From Schizochytrium sp. CCTCC M209059 (taxonomy: Eukaryota > Sar > Bigyra > Thraustochytrida > Thraustochytriidae): 64,000 bases of DNA. The number at the start of each line of letters is the position of its first letter. The first letter of the stretch is position 1. The position numbers and the translations under genes are program-made. Below are positions 37,646 to 47,223 of this stretch, piece by piece. The notes under the pieces were generated by a model, which saw nothing but the letters and a program-made list of their open reading frames with translations, ran no database searches and was not told where the DNA came from. The DNA is taken from the NCBI GenBank assembly GCA_000818945.1, contig KN805420.1, positions 98,887 through 162,886 of the forward strand, given 5' to 3'.

Positions 37646-38641
37646 TCACACAGGTTTGATCTTGTATGTGCCAAAGAGGCGATCCCAGAGTGTGAATCGC
37701 TTTGAAAAGTTGCATGCCATTCCTGGAAAGGAGTGATGGAGATCATGGTCGTATGTTCGCAGCTCAATGCCCAGTGCCTGAGGCAATGGCGCGCACTGGG
37801 GAAAGGAGGTTGCCGTGCTCTCAACTCCAGCATGTCCAGCAATTTCTACAAAAACCTTATAGCACATGAGCAGCGTATACTCGAAGCCGCCAAATGTCAA
37901 TCCCAGCACATTCCGTAAAAGGAGGACCGCCGCAACATTCGGGACCAGATTCGTAAACACAATATCATAAGGGTGCTGCTGGTACGTGGCGAGCGGATTC
38001 GGATGCAAAAATTTATGATGGCTCCGATGAAAGCGGTACAAACGCGGGAACTCGTGTGATAGACGATGACCCCAATAGTGGAAAAAGTCAAAGATTACCT
38101 CAAAGATGAACGACTTGAGCACAAAGACCAGCCACCATCGAAGAGCCTGTGCGAGAGCCGGTGGGTATTCGTCGACGCCTCGTGCAAAGCTTGTGTTTGT
38201 ACCCACAATGACGTTCTGCTCGTTGTCGGCGAGAAAGGGGGCCACCACTGCCAATTCCCCGGCCTCGAACACACAGGCTGCCAAGGCATATCCGATCAGT
38301 CGAAGGTTATCCGCCCGAGAGGGCTCCTTCGTGCGTCGCGAGCCCAGAATTTTGGGCTTGTGTGCGGCACTCATCGTAATAAGAACCACGAACGCTGCCG
38401 TCTTGACCAGCGACGACGCGTACAGGCTAAGCCAGTCGCTGGCGCCGAGCTTGCGCATGTCCCCCCTCGCTGCCACAGCCATGGCCGGCGATGCCACCGC
38501 GTGCGCTACAGCTCCCACGGCGATCACTATAGCATTCACGCGCGCAAAGGCCTTCGCATGCCTTGCGTTGATGCCCATGCTCTCTCCCTCCGCGCCGCCC
38601 CACTCCCGCCGGACTTGGCTACTGTTTGCCTTGTCTGCCAT
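37646..38641 (-). CDS. Fatty acid hydroxylase / sterol desaturase superfamily protein
   Basis: A 331-residue protein with an ATG start and about four hydrophobic segments. The three histidine clusters that bind the di-iron centre are in order: HYWGHRLSH (~187-195), HRSHH (~203-207), and HDLHH (~300), with an EIAGHAG segment between. This is the ERG3/ERG25/C4-methylsterol oxidase superfamily of ER membrane oxidases. The L-Y-R-F-H-R-S-H-H-K-F and H-P-Y-D segments suit a sterol C-4 or C-5 oxidase, but the exact substrate cannot be decided from sequence. The C-terminal Lys-Ile-Lys-Pro-Val is not a canonical KKxx signal. It converges on DLST. Confidence 0.85.
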   Translation of the reverse strand: MADKANSSQVRREWGGAEGESMGINARHAKAFARVNAIVIAVGAVAHAVASPAMAVAARGDMRKLGASDWLSLYASSLVKTAAFVVLITMSAAHKPKILGSRRTKEPSRADNLRLIGYALAACVFEAGELAVVAPFLADNEQNVIVGTNTSFARGVDEYPPALAQALRWWLVFVLKSFIFEVIFDFFHYWGHRLSHEFPRLYRFHRSHHKFLHPNPLATYQQHPYDIVFTNLVPNVAAVLLLRNVLGLTFGGFEYTLLMCYKVFVEIAGHAGVESTATSFPQCAPLPQALGIELRTYDHDLHHSFPGMACNFSKRFTLWDRLFGTYKIKPV

Positions 38642-39691
38642 TGCTGTTTGTTTGCCGTCGAGCCTGAGTTGAAGTCAGACTTTGGCGACGTCGTAGGCGT
38701 GCCAAGGCTGGGCTCTGCTACGTTGCCTCTCACAGAACGATGAGGTTCTTCTTCGGTTCGAGAGCTAGGGTGCAGTGCGGGGCGGTGCGGTGCGGTGCGG
38801 AGCGGTATCATGCCGTCCATCATGGCACGATGAGGGAATGCTATTATGGTGGTATATATAGTATTCCAAACGTACATCTCATTCGTTGTTGTCCGATCCG
38901 CAACAACGAGAGTTTAGCGTACTCGTTGTATGGGAGCTAGAGGGAGGAGACTCATGCAGATACAAAGAAAAACCATTATGAGGAGAGTCTTGCTCGGTTG
39001 CAGACCATAGAAGCAAGCAAGCAACCTAAGCAAGCAGCCTAAGCAAGCAAGAAAGTAAGGAACCATGCAAGCAAGCAAGCAAAAAAGCAAGCACACCCCG
39101 GCCATCTAGGGAACAAGCGTGCCAAACGAGTCACTAAAATGATCAAGATCCAGATCCCTTTCTTTGAAATGCTCACAAGCCGTTCTTCAAAGGCCCGCCT
39201 TTTCACGGACAAAACAAAACGCGCGTCCTAATCAAGGTTACCAATCTCCGATTCTTGCTCATGAGCCTATCTCTTTCATAGAAAATGGAAGGGGGGGGGG
39301 GGATCGGGAGACAGGAAACCTAGCCCAGACAACGGCCTAGTATGCGCTCCGGACTCCGAGTCCGAGTCGATCTTATTATGATATGGCATCATCATCCCAC
39401 TGCAATAGGCCTAATCTAATACAAGGCTCAGCCAGGCAGCATATTGCCTTCGAGTTGGTCGCAATGGATTGCGCGCGCGGGTGCCGTGACGACACAGCAT
39501 GGGCGTGCTCGTGTGTGTGGTGCCCAGGCGTGAGCTGGCGCTGGCGGCGATGTAAGCGGACCTGCGAGTCGTGTTGGACCTCGTGCCAAGCTTGCGAAGA
39601 CGGCGGGGCGGGCGCAAGTCCTGCGAGTGATGCGGGGATGACGCCGCGTTCGAACCGAAGCCGTACGCTGTCGTCTTGGTCGTCAAGCCCG
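38642..39691. other. Divergent intergenic region
   Basis: It contains GCGGT repeats (38775-38806), AAGC/GCAA repeats (39005-39096), a G12 run (39291-39302) and TAGGCCTA (39406-39413). The reading frame of the GTPase is open back to an ATG at 39383, but that stretch carries the intergenic motif, so I treat it as upstream sequence. Confidence 0.5.
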
Positions 39692-40291
39692 ATGGGGCTG
39701 CGCGCCTCGCACGAGCGTTTGCTCAGTCTCCCGCAAATTGACGTGCAGCGCAAGATTGTTGTGCTTGGCTTCCGAGGCGTCGGCAAGAGTGCGCTTATCG
39801 CGCGCTTCGTAGATGATAATTTTCTCGACATGTACGAACCCACGATCGAGTACACTTTTCGGACAACCTTACTGCGGAAGCAAGTGCGCTTCACGTGCGA
39901 TATTCTAGACACGTCGGCTCAGGATGAATACTCGACGCTCTCGCGACAAGCATCTGTAGGCGTGCACGGATACATATTGGTCTACAGTGCCGTCTCGCGA
40001 ACCTCCTTTGAGAATGTCAAGCACATCCATGACAAGCTTTTAAGGGTCATTGGAGGGCAAACGATACCTATGATTCTTGTTGCGACAAAATGCGATCTGG
40101 ATGATTTTCGTGAAGTGTCCATTGATGAGGGAAAACAGGTTGCGAAGGCCTGGGGCTACCCTTTCGTGCCGTGCTCTGCGAAGCAGAATTGGAACGTTGA
40201 GGAAGTTTTCATTCGCCTCCTGCACGAGGTCGAAGCTGACTCAGGCCTTCTCGCCGAGGACGATTACGAACCAAATTGCGCGATACTGTAA
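39692..40291 (+). CDS. Rheb-like small GTPase with altered switch II glycine
   Basis: 199 residues from the ATG at 39692; ATGs at 39638 and 39383 are alternatives that add Cys-rich or Ser-rich sequence. G1 is GFRGVGKS, with Arg at the position where Ras has Gly12, a Rheb hallmark. G2 is YEPTIEYTF and G5 is SAK. The segments GYILVYSAVSRTSFENVK and IHDKLLRVIGGQTIPMILV match Rheb closely. The C-terminal CAIL is a CaaX box, with Leu favouring geranylgeranylation. Two departures stand out: G3 reads D-T-S-A-Q where nearly all family members have D-T-A-G-Q, and G4 reads TKCD, as in Rho proteins, instead of NKxD. Expected role is TORC1 activation at endomembranes; the missing glycine could change the GTP switch. 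Confidence 0.82.
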   Translation: MGLRASHERLLSLPQIDVQRKIVVLGFRGVGKSALIARFVDDNFLDMYEPTIEYTFRTTLLRKQVRFTCDILDTSAQDEYSTLSRQASVGVHGYILVYSAVSRTSFENVKHIHDKLLRVIGGQTIPMILVATKCDLDDFREVSIDEGKQVAKAWGYPFVPCSAKQNWNVEEVFIRLLHEVEADSGLLAEDDYEPNCAIL

Positions 40292-41079
40292 TTAGGCTTA
40301 TGCCACTTTTCTTTTACTTTTTTTCTACAATTCCTCATCATCTCAAAGAGAAATCAATAGCTCCACAACGGGGCTGCGCTTTATGATTTCTCTCAAAGTT
40401 GGTGAATAAATTCTCAGTTGCAAAATGATATGATTTGTTTAACAAAATAGTTTCACATCTCATGCAGTTCGTTCAGAGCAATAGCGCGCATCTCTGCTGC
40501 AATGTTTGGGGCATTGCATGTTTGGAGGCCAGTTTCACAGACTGCGAGATAGTGATAAGGGAGCAAGTGATAAAGTGCTAAACGGATTGCAATTTCGCTC
40601 TACTGATTTTTCGACTGCAGCAAGGCCTCAAAGCATCAATAGAGTGTTTTCTTCTTTTACAGCTCTTCGTGGATGGGGGGAAGACAGGCGAGAACTCAGG
40701 TAAGAAAGTGCTGTGGTACTCGCTCGCTCGCTCGCTCGCTAGCGACTTGGCACCTCTGCTCAATCGTATTGGCATTGCATATTGGGCCGCATCGAAGAAG
40801 TGTAGCCAATCCTTTGGTGCATGATTTGGGCAATCCATAGGCCTAGCCCGATATATTGTCAAGGAGGGCTGGCTAGAATCAAGTATCGGCATCAGAAGAT
40901 AATACAAGGAAGGCGTTCCTGCGCTTGAAATACCGTGCGCGCTTGAAGCCAAGCCAAAGCAAAGGCCCAATAGCCCCATTGCATACGCGACGTCCCCCCC
41001 CCCAATAAAAGGAATAACAATACAATCGAAAGTCACGAAGATCTACCAAAGCTCACGCCAAGACTCCCTGGAAGAAAAA
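40292..41079. other. Convergent 3' region
   Basis: AT-rich after the GTPase stop. It holds a CTCG run (40719-40740), TAGGCCTA (40838-40845) and a C10 run near 40997. No gene is visible. Confidence 0.5.
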
Positions 41080-42543
41080 TCAGTATCCATCCTGACTTTC
41101 CCAAATGTCGAGGTAAATGTCAATCAAATCCGAGAGTCGGATAGGTCGTGGAAGATCGTAGGTCCGACGCAATGACGCAAGGCCAGCGATTACCTCCTCA
41201 TACGGTATTGGTGCAGCATGTGTTGGTTCAGTCTCACCCTGCGGGCAAAGCCACACCTCGCGCTGATGTTCCCAATTTTCAAGCCCAACATTGAAAAAGT
41301 CCCCATCCATGCCGTCTGGCCACCATGGGGACAAGGCAGCCCCTACGGTGACTTCCTGACTCGTGAGGGCGGCGTTGCTCAACGTTGAGCGTAGTGCGAG
41401 ACCTGCAGTTGCCTCGGAGGAAGTGCAGCCTACTTGCCCTGAGGCCTCCAGAGCCGTAGCCCCATCGCTTCCGTTGACAGCAAGACCACGTCTCAAACGA
41501 GAAGCGCCTGCCTCTCCTCCTTCTAAATCGAGATCTCCCGCGATCACGACGAATGCAAAGGCGCGTTCCACAAGCTTGGCAATGGGGCTACCGGACCGGC
41601 GCGCGTCATCTAGCGTCGCAAGTAAAGCATCTCCGCTCACACGCCCATACGTGTGCACAGAGGAAAATGCATGAAGCGCCTCTTGAGATGATCCGTTCAT
41701 GACTGCATCTGGAAGGTCGAGGATTGACTCGAGCGCGCCTGTGCGAATTTGAGTAAAAAATGGGTGCGCGCCCGCCAGTTCTGTGTCAAGTTCGGCTTGC
41801 ATTTCGAGTGCGGTATTCTCCACATTGTCTGCGAACGCATGGGCTTGCCACAGGCATTTTTCCCGAGCCATGAAAGCGATCGATCCATGACCGACGGGCG
41901 TCTTGCGAGATGCGTCAGCAATGAGGCCAACGCGCGCTCGAGCGGACCATGCGCCCACCCCATTGTCAACGACACCAAAGGCGAGAGGACCAAAGACAAT
42001 ACAGTCGAAGGTTTGGTCTGGGAGGGACCCCAGGGTTGGATAGTCCGTCAACGAGTACGATTCGGCGATCTCGATTTGACGGAGCCCTTCGTAGCGCCTC
42101 AGTAGCGCAGCAACAGCCTTTGAGGCTTTTGTCGTGGGAGTTTCTTCGCAATCTCTCTCATGAGAGTCACCGCCGGCAGCATCGCTCTTCGTACCGTCAA
42201 GACGGGTACCTGAAAGGGGAGACTGTCCACCCGCGGCATTTTTGTACAAGTGAACATCATCTCCGAGAGGCTGGTAAAGGCTCGCACGCAGACGCGGGCC
42301 AAAGGCTGCTGTCACACCTGTGAGCAGAATGCCCGCCTCGGGGACGGAACATCCAACCAAAAGGATGCGAGCACCGGGAATTTGGCCACCTCGGACATTG
42401 AGTGCGTCGGGGTGCTTGGTCATCCACACTCGCATCGCAATGGCGAGACTGCATGCCTGCAGCGGCGGCTGCTCACCTTCGCAAGAGGCGGCTTTACCTT
42501 GGCGTCGCGCGCCACGCTGAGCGCCTTGCTGGGTGCGCTGCAT
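41080..42543 (-). CDS. Protein with C-terminal Gag1-like clamp domain
   Basis: 487 residues from the first ATG. The frame is open ~118 codons upstream, through a CTG tract encoding poly-Gln, but only from a TTG, so the true N-terminus is uncertain. The last ~75 residues match the Gag1-like clamp domain (formerly DUF4050): DFFNVGLENWEHQREVWLC, PIPYEEVIAGLASLRRTYDLPRPI, then LSDLIDIYLDIWESQDGY. The first ~400 residues contain hydrophobic beta-alpha stretches such as GARILLVGCSVPEAGILLTGV and FDCIVFGPLAFGVV, but no family I recognise. Eukaryotic proteins with this clamp are usually short; the large extra domain is unusual. Probably soluble, as no clear membrane helix is seen. Confidence 0.65.
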   Translation of the reverse strand: MQRTQQGAQRGARRQGKAASCEGEQPPLQACSLAIAMRVWMTKHPDALNVRGGQIPGARILLVGCSVPEAGILLTGVTAAFGPRLRASLYQPLGDDVHLYKNAAGGQSPLSGTRLDGTKSDAAGGDSHERDCEETPTTKASKAVAALLRRYEGLRQIEIAESYSLTDYPTLGSLPDQTFDCIVFGPLAFGVVDNGVGAWSARARVGLIADASRKTPVGHGSIAFMAREKCLWQAHAFADNVENTALEMQAELDTELAGAHPFFTQIRTGALESILDLPDAVMNGSSQEALHAFSSVHTYGRVSGDALLATLDDARRSGSPIAKLVERAFAFVVIAGDLDLEGGEAGASRLRRGLAVNGSDGATALEASGQVGCTSSEATAGLALRSTLSNAALTSQEVTVGAALSPWWPDGMDGDFFNVGLENWEHQREVWLCPQGETEPTHAAPIPYEEVIAGLASLRRTYDLPRPIRLSDLIDIYLDIWESQDGY

Positions 42544-43332
42544 ATTCAAAGGCGAGCGTAGGCCAGCTACCAAACCTCTTCGCCAAGGCTCCCTTCGCGA
42601 AGACGTTCGCCCTGGCCTCTCCCCGAGCTGTTCCTCCTCGAGCTGCTCCTGCTCGCGTTCCTCAGCAGAGGGCTTCTTTTCCTTATCCTGCTGCTGCTGC
42701 TGCTGCTGCTGCTGGACTCGCCGCCGCGCGGCCTCGCCCTTGCTGCCGCTCGGGGCAGAGGCCCCACCGCCGAAGAGCCTCGCCCCGAGCCCGAGCACCG
42801 TCTCCAGCTTGCCTGAGCGCGCGCGCGCGCGCGCGCGTCCGCGCGTGCGCGTAGTCGGCCTCGCGCGCGGTCTGCGTTCCGAGGCAAAGCGACGCAAAGC
42901 GGCGTAAAGCGGCGCGGAGCGAGCCGCCCGCGCGCCTCTGTACGCCTCGGGGCGCCTTGGTTTGCGCGTCTCGATCGCGCCTCTGCCGCGCCGGCTCGCG
43001 CCCCTGCGCCGCGGCCTCGTCCCGCCGCGTGTGGAGCGGAGGGCGGCCTCCTCCTCGCGAACTGCCTGCTTGGCTTGGCTCGGCTCGGCCCGGCTTGGCT
43101 TGGCTTGCCCTGCCTCGCTAGTAGGCTGAGCTGGCTGACTAAAGCCTAGCTAAGGCCTAGGTGAGGCGTACAGGCTATAGGCTAGCTACCGATGATTTCG
43201 AGTCGTCATACATGATAAGTGTCTGTTTATAGGCCTAATTCATTTTATACGATGGTCACGGTGTCTCGTGAGCAACCGAGGAGATCACAGTAGTGGCAAG
43301 GCGCTGCGCGGGAGCGACCGACATCGCGCAAG
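42544..43332. other. GC-rich intergenic region
   Basis: CTG tract (42690-42715), GC alternating run (42818-42836), repeated CGGCGC-type DNA, then GGCTTGGCTC repeats (43065-43125) and TAGGCCTA (43230-43237). The left part may be the N-terminal coding extension of the clamp protein; the rest holds no recognised gene. Confidence 0.45.
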
Positions 43333-45186
43333 CTAAAGTCCGGAGAAAGTGTCACGGTCAGATCGCGTTGACTTCAATGCTGGATCCGGGAAAGCCGCTC
43401 CCTCTTTGTCTAGTTTGACGATTGTCTGATTGACAAAATCGCGCTCCGCAGGCGTCACGCCTTCGTAGAGCTCGTTGACGAGTTGAAGGTCAAAGTGCAA
43501 AATCTTTCCCTCCTGGAATCGAATTGTTCGCTTGGCATCGAAGCCCATAGTGTTATACTTTGGGTCCACATTGCCGTATCGACGATTTGTGAGAAAAAAA
43601 TTGATAAAGTCCTGCTCGCAGAGCAATGTGCGGTTTTGATATGTTCTATAGCCCTCAATGGTGAAGTCGTAGAATCCTATATCTGGACGCACGAGCAGTA
43701 CACCACCATTTGTGTACGTATACCCTCTTCTCAAAACACCTCCACTCGAGTACTTATATCCTTTCTCGAAGTAGCGCGGCTCGTCAATGGTGCATAGATT
43801 GTAATTATCGGGACATGCGCTCCAGAGTTTCGAGATATCCCCAGTAATGAGGGTATCGAGGTCTGTGTAGACAATCATATCCCAGTCTGTGAGGTTCCAG
43901 AAGTGTAGTTTAGTGAACTGATACTTGTAGCGTTCATCGCGGGAATTCTCACAAAGGAGAGGAGGAACTCTAATTACATGCCCGCCGCGATCCATCAACC
44001 ACTGGCGAAATTCGGGAAAGGCATCTTCTGTGTAGATGATGGCCTGGTTCTCCCATGGAATCTGCCCCCAGCTAAACTTGCTCACATGGTGTTGCTTAAA
44101 CATAGCTGTAGTGGTGGAATGCGTATTGCCTCCGGATGGGGCAGGTGTGAGTAATGTCGCGTAGAGCACGCGTTTTGGAATCTGGCCTGCGCGCTGACTC
44201 TCGAAGCTAGCCACAGCTCGATCAACTCGCGCAAGCAGATCGATCACGGCTGCCTTGGGCGGCGACGTCACATTTTCAAAGCTGTATTGAACCACCCGTG
44301 ACTCATCTGCCGAATGTATGGGACGCGTATCGCCTTGCACGCTAAGAAATCGAGAATCTAATAAAGTTCGGTTCACTTGAGTGAAGTAATCATTCAAAAG
44401 AGATTTTGAACAATCGTTATCCCGAGGCAGGATCTCCTTCGCTCGCGAAATCAATGCCCCGCAGTGGCGTTTCGATGGATGCGCGACAAACAAATTTGGA
44501 TCAATCGTGTAAGCGGGATGATCCATTCCTGCAGCTGCACCACAGAAGGCCGCATCGTTGGTGGGGCTGCAGAGGCCCACCAACTCACGCACATCCTGCG
44601 TGATGATCGTATGAACGTCCATGAAGACAACTGCCTTTGATTTGGGCATACACCATGCCTGGAGAAACGTTAAGGAATGCCGCGTTACTGAAGACGTGCT
44701 CGATGGACCGCAGGAAAGTGGCGATACTGGGTACAGCTTGATCCCAAGTTCTTTCGCCCAGTTAAGAAGGTCTGGGGACGATGAAGGTGTGAATAGAACG
44801 CCCATTTCGCTCCATGACACCCTGCCAAACAAATTCTTCGAAATTATATGGCGCTTGAACGCCTTGGCGCCGGCATCGCTTGCAACGCTGTCGTCAAGTA
44901 GAGTCAACCAAACAGTGGGCTTCACCCATAGTCCGGAACTGAGCTTGTTTTGCAGTCTGAGCACTGGGCGAATTTCGGCTTCAGAAGTGGACATGGTACC
45001 TTTGCCTAAAAATGTGAAGAACGTCCTCTGGTCAATTTTAGAGGTAGAAATATGCGCTCTCTCCCCATTTTTAAATTCTTCCTCTTGCGAGATCTTCAAC
45101 ACGATTACGTGAAATGTTATCGCGACGAAAAGGAAAAAGTAAAGTAGACGAAGTAGAGAAGATCGAGGTATCTTCAGCGGGATCAT
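43333..45186 (-). CDS. Tandem-domain GT8-like glycosyltransferase, type II membrane (copy 1)
   Basis: 617 residues from the ATG at 45186; upstream is only a GTG. A short N-terminus is followed by a hydrophobic anchor (LLRLLYFFLFVAITFHVIVL). Two homologous GT8-like halves follow. The N-terminal half (TLLDDSVASD, AFKRHIISK, FMDVHTIITQDVREL) has lost the second Asp of DxD. The C-terminal half keeps it: KRVLYATLLTP, MFKQHHVSK, W-E-N-Q-A-I-I-Y-T-E, FTKLHFWNLTDWD, and IVYTDLDTLITGDIS with DLD at ~442-444. It ends with TNGGVLLVRPD, CEQDFINFF and a KILHF motif. GT8 retaining enzymes (glycogenin-like or galactosyl/glucosyl transferases) fit. Golgi lumen and polysaccharide synthesis are inferred. Nearest relatives lie at 47224 and 59057. 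Confidence 0.85.
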   Translation of the reverse strand: MIPLKIPRSSLLRLLYFFLFVAITFHVIVLKISQEEEFKNGERAHISTSKIDQRTFFTFLGKGTMSTSEAEIRPVLRLQNKLSSGLWVKPTVWLTLLDDSVASDAGAKAFKRHIISKNLFGRVSWSEMGVLFTPSSSPDLLNWAKELGIKLYPVSPLSCGPSSTSSVTRHSLTFLQAWCMPKSKAVVFMDVHTIITQDVRELVGLCSPTNDAAFCGAAAGMDHPAYTIDPNLFVAHPSKRHCGALISRAKEILPRDNDCSKSLLNDYFTQVNRTLLDSRFLSVQGDTRPIHSADESRVVQYSFENVTSPPKAAVIDLLARVDRAVASFESQRAGQIPKRVLYATLLTPAPSGGNTHSTTTAMFKQHHVSKFSWGQIPWENQAIIYTEDAFPEFRQWLMDRGGHVIRVPPLLCENSRDERYKYQFTKLHFWNLTDWDMIVYTDLDTLITGDISKLWSACPDNYNLCTIDEPRYFEKGYKYSSGGVLRRGYTYTNGGVLLVRPDIGFYDFTIEGYRTYQNRTLLCEQDFINFFLTNRRYGNVDPKYNTMGFDAKRTIRFQEGKILHFDLQLVNELYEGVTPAERDFVNQTIVKLDKEGAAFPDPALKSTRSDRDTFSGL

Positions 45187-45602
45187 ATCTCCCTCGCTCT
45201 GTGCCGCTCGCTGAAGAGCACGAGGACTCGTTTTCAGGCTTGCGTGGTGATCAGAGCTTGTGCTGCACACCGGTACGTTACCTCGCGACTGGTGCGATCT
45301 ATGTGATCACAAGCTACCAGCAAGCATGCGCAGCGCAGCTCCACTCCGGCAGCCCTTGCGCCCTTCTTGAAAGTCCTCCGCGCCTCGGGGGGCTGAGCTT
45401 TCTGTACGACAATCCTTTAGCGCCGCAGGAACGAAACAGCTCCAAAGGAAATTTTAATAATCCAGCCTGCCTATGCCTCCGCTTAGGTTCAAGACTAGCT
45501 AGACAAAGCTCTGGCTAGCTAGACAAAGCTCTGGCTATCGTTGCTGCAGCAGCTATCCTACACTTGGGCCTAGTCTCTTTCTATTGACAGCCTGGCATAA
45601 TC

Positions 45603-46643
45603 TCACCTATTCAGCAGTGCGAGAGGGATACGTACGTACGAGATGTGCAGAAGAGCTTCGCACAACGCATTGGCACTCATTCGAGAGCAAAACGCCGCGG
45701 GGGCGACGCCGCGGCGTCTCAACGCAGCGCCCCACTCCACATCTGAAGAGTCGGATTCATCTGAAGGGCTGTATTGAATGATGCGAGCACTTCTTATACT
45801 GCGTACAGGATGATTATCATGAAGCAGCATGTTGAATCGTGAATTAACCACCGTTCGGTTCGCGATGCCGGAGTATTGATTGAGAAGATGCTCGGCACAC
45901 TGCCCTGCACAGTCATTTGAACTAGTGTTTTTGAGACGTACTGCAAGAGCATTGCAATGCGTCTCATGTGGGTGTGCGACAAAGACCCCTGTGTCGATGA
46001 TATGGTATGGGAAGTTATCGCTTGTACTCGTGCCACCAAAAGCTTCATGCGTAGCGTTGTTGTATAGGGCAGGAAGCTCTCGCACGTCGTGTTGGATGGC
46101 CGTGTTGAAGAAATCCATGTACACAATATCTTCATACTGAGTCAAGCACCAGTCGAGAAGTTTGGCCAAAGCGTAACGCTGCATCGGAGAAGATGAGACC
46201 GGGAACATCTCTTCCTCTAGCTGAGGCAATGAATGGATCGTGACGCGGAGGCTTTGTGCCCAGGAAATAATGTCACTTGGGACTCCAGGCGTGATAATGA
46301 TGCCCATATTTTCCCACGGGATCTTACCCAAGGTAAACTTGACACCATGCGACGCTTGAATGACTTTCGTTCTTTAGCACCACGTACAGTGTCATCAAGA
46401 AGCGTGATCCAATGAGCAGATGTGCCGCTGCCGGTTGCGGGGGCAGGGAGACTACTCATGTTACGGTCATAATTTCTGAAGTTTTCCGTAAGAACAACAT
46501 GGTCATTCTCATTCGAGGATTTGCAACGAAAATTATCCACGGAGATTGCATTGAACAAAAAGCAGACGAATACAGCAATCGAGAGAAAGAGCGTGTATTG
46601 TTGCTTGCGAATCGTTCTTCTCAGCTTTCTTCTCGCATCATGT
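45603..46643 (-). pseudogene. Truncated, frameshifted GT8-like pseudogene (copy 2)
   Basis: Minus-strand remnant of the same family. Near 46570-46640 a signal anchor (TLFLSIAVFVCFLF) is readable, but the adjacent ATGs at ~46641 are in another frame. The frame with AHWITLLDD and SFKRRMVSS shifts near 46330 into one with GKIPWENMGIIITPG, VYMDFFNTAIQHDVREL and IIDTGVFVAHPHETHC. Homology ends near 45725, just before the catalytic C-terminal half, which is missing. What follows is a ~100-bp sequence repeated at 46918-47006. It cannot encode a working enzyme. The DxD region of its N-half reads M-D-F-F-N, as degenerate as in the intact paralogues. Confidence 0.85.
45616..45712 (+). repeat. Direct repeat R, copy 1 (partner 46918-47006)
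   Basis: Starts CAGTGCGAGAGGG and ends in a near-identical ~50-bp block from GCATTGGCACTC through CAAAACGCCGCGGGGGCGACGCCGC. It sits exactly where GT8 homology of the pseudogene stops. Confidence 0.85.
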
Positions 46644-47223
46644 GAAACTCAAAATATCATGCATGTCAGCGATGCTGCACGTCCGCCGACGCACGCTACG
46701 CTCCTATCAATCTCGTGCGTGCACCGAGCTGCACGCCTAGCGACGTCGTTCGTCCACCGATATATATACTTTCTTCGACGTTGCAAGTTTACTCATGGCC
46801 AACTCGGTGGAATCCGCGTTACTGCTGCTGCCAGCCTCAGGTTTTTTTTTGTATGTGTGTGTTCCTCTTATTTCAATGACTGCAACTCACAGCACGGCCT
46901 AAGTCTCTATTCATGACCCCCCGGCAGTGCGAGAGGGTTAGGAGTTGTTCACACAAAGCATTGGCACTCGTTCGAGAGCAAAACGCCGCGGGGGCGACGC
47001 CGCAGCTGCAAACCTGTCGACGTCGCTTGTTGCGAAGAGTGTGGATGGTCTCAGCCCCAGTTGTCGAAGCTTCTCTATCCTGCAGGTGGGCGGTGCGAAA
47101 GCGTGCAAGGTGAAGGGAGCATTGCGGTGAAGAAGAAGGCAAAGTCAGGGAGGCCCAAGAAGGGACGAAGGAAAGAAAGCTTACACTCCACGCTTTTCCT
47201 GCGCTCTGAGATCGGCATGTACG
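46644..47223. promoter_or_regulatory. Upstream region of GT8-like copy 3, containing direct repeat R
   Basis: Divergent region between the pseudogene and the intact gene at 47224. It contains a T-run (46833-46841) and repeat R copy 2. Promoter role inferred from position. Confidence 0.4.
46918..47006 (+). repeat. Direct repeat R, copy 2
   Basis: Same orientation as 45616-45712, 1.3 kb away. Together the two copies bracket the pseudogene, suggesting it was cut by recombination or by insertion of a repeated sequence. Confidence 0.85.

Noticed and set aside
39383..39691. N-terminal Cys-rich extension of the Rheb-like protein
   Set aside because: The frame is open but contains the intergenic TAGGCCTA motif, and Rheb proteins normally have short N-termini; kept only as an alternative start.
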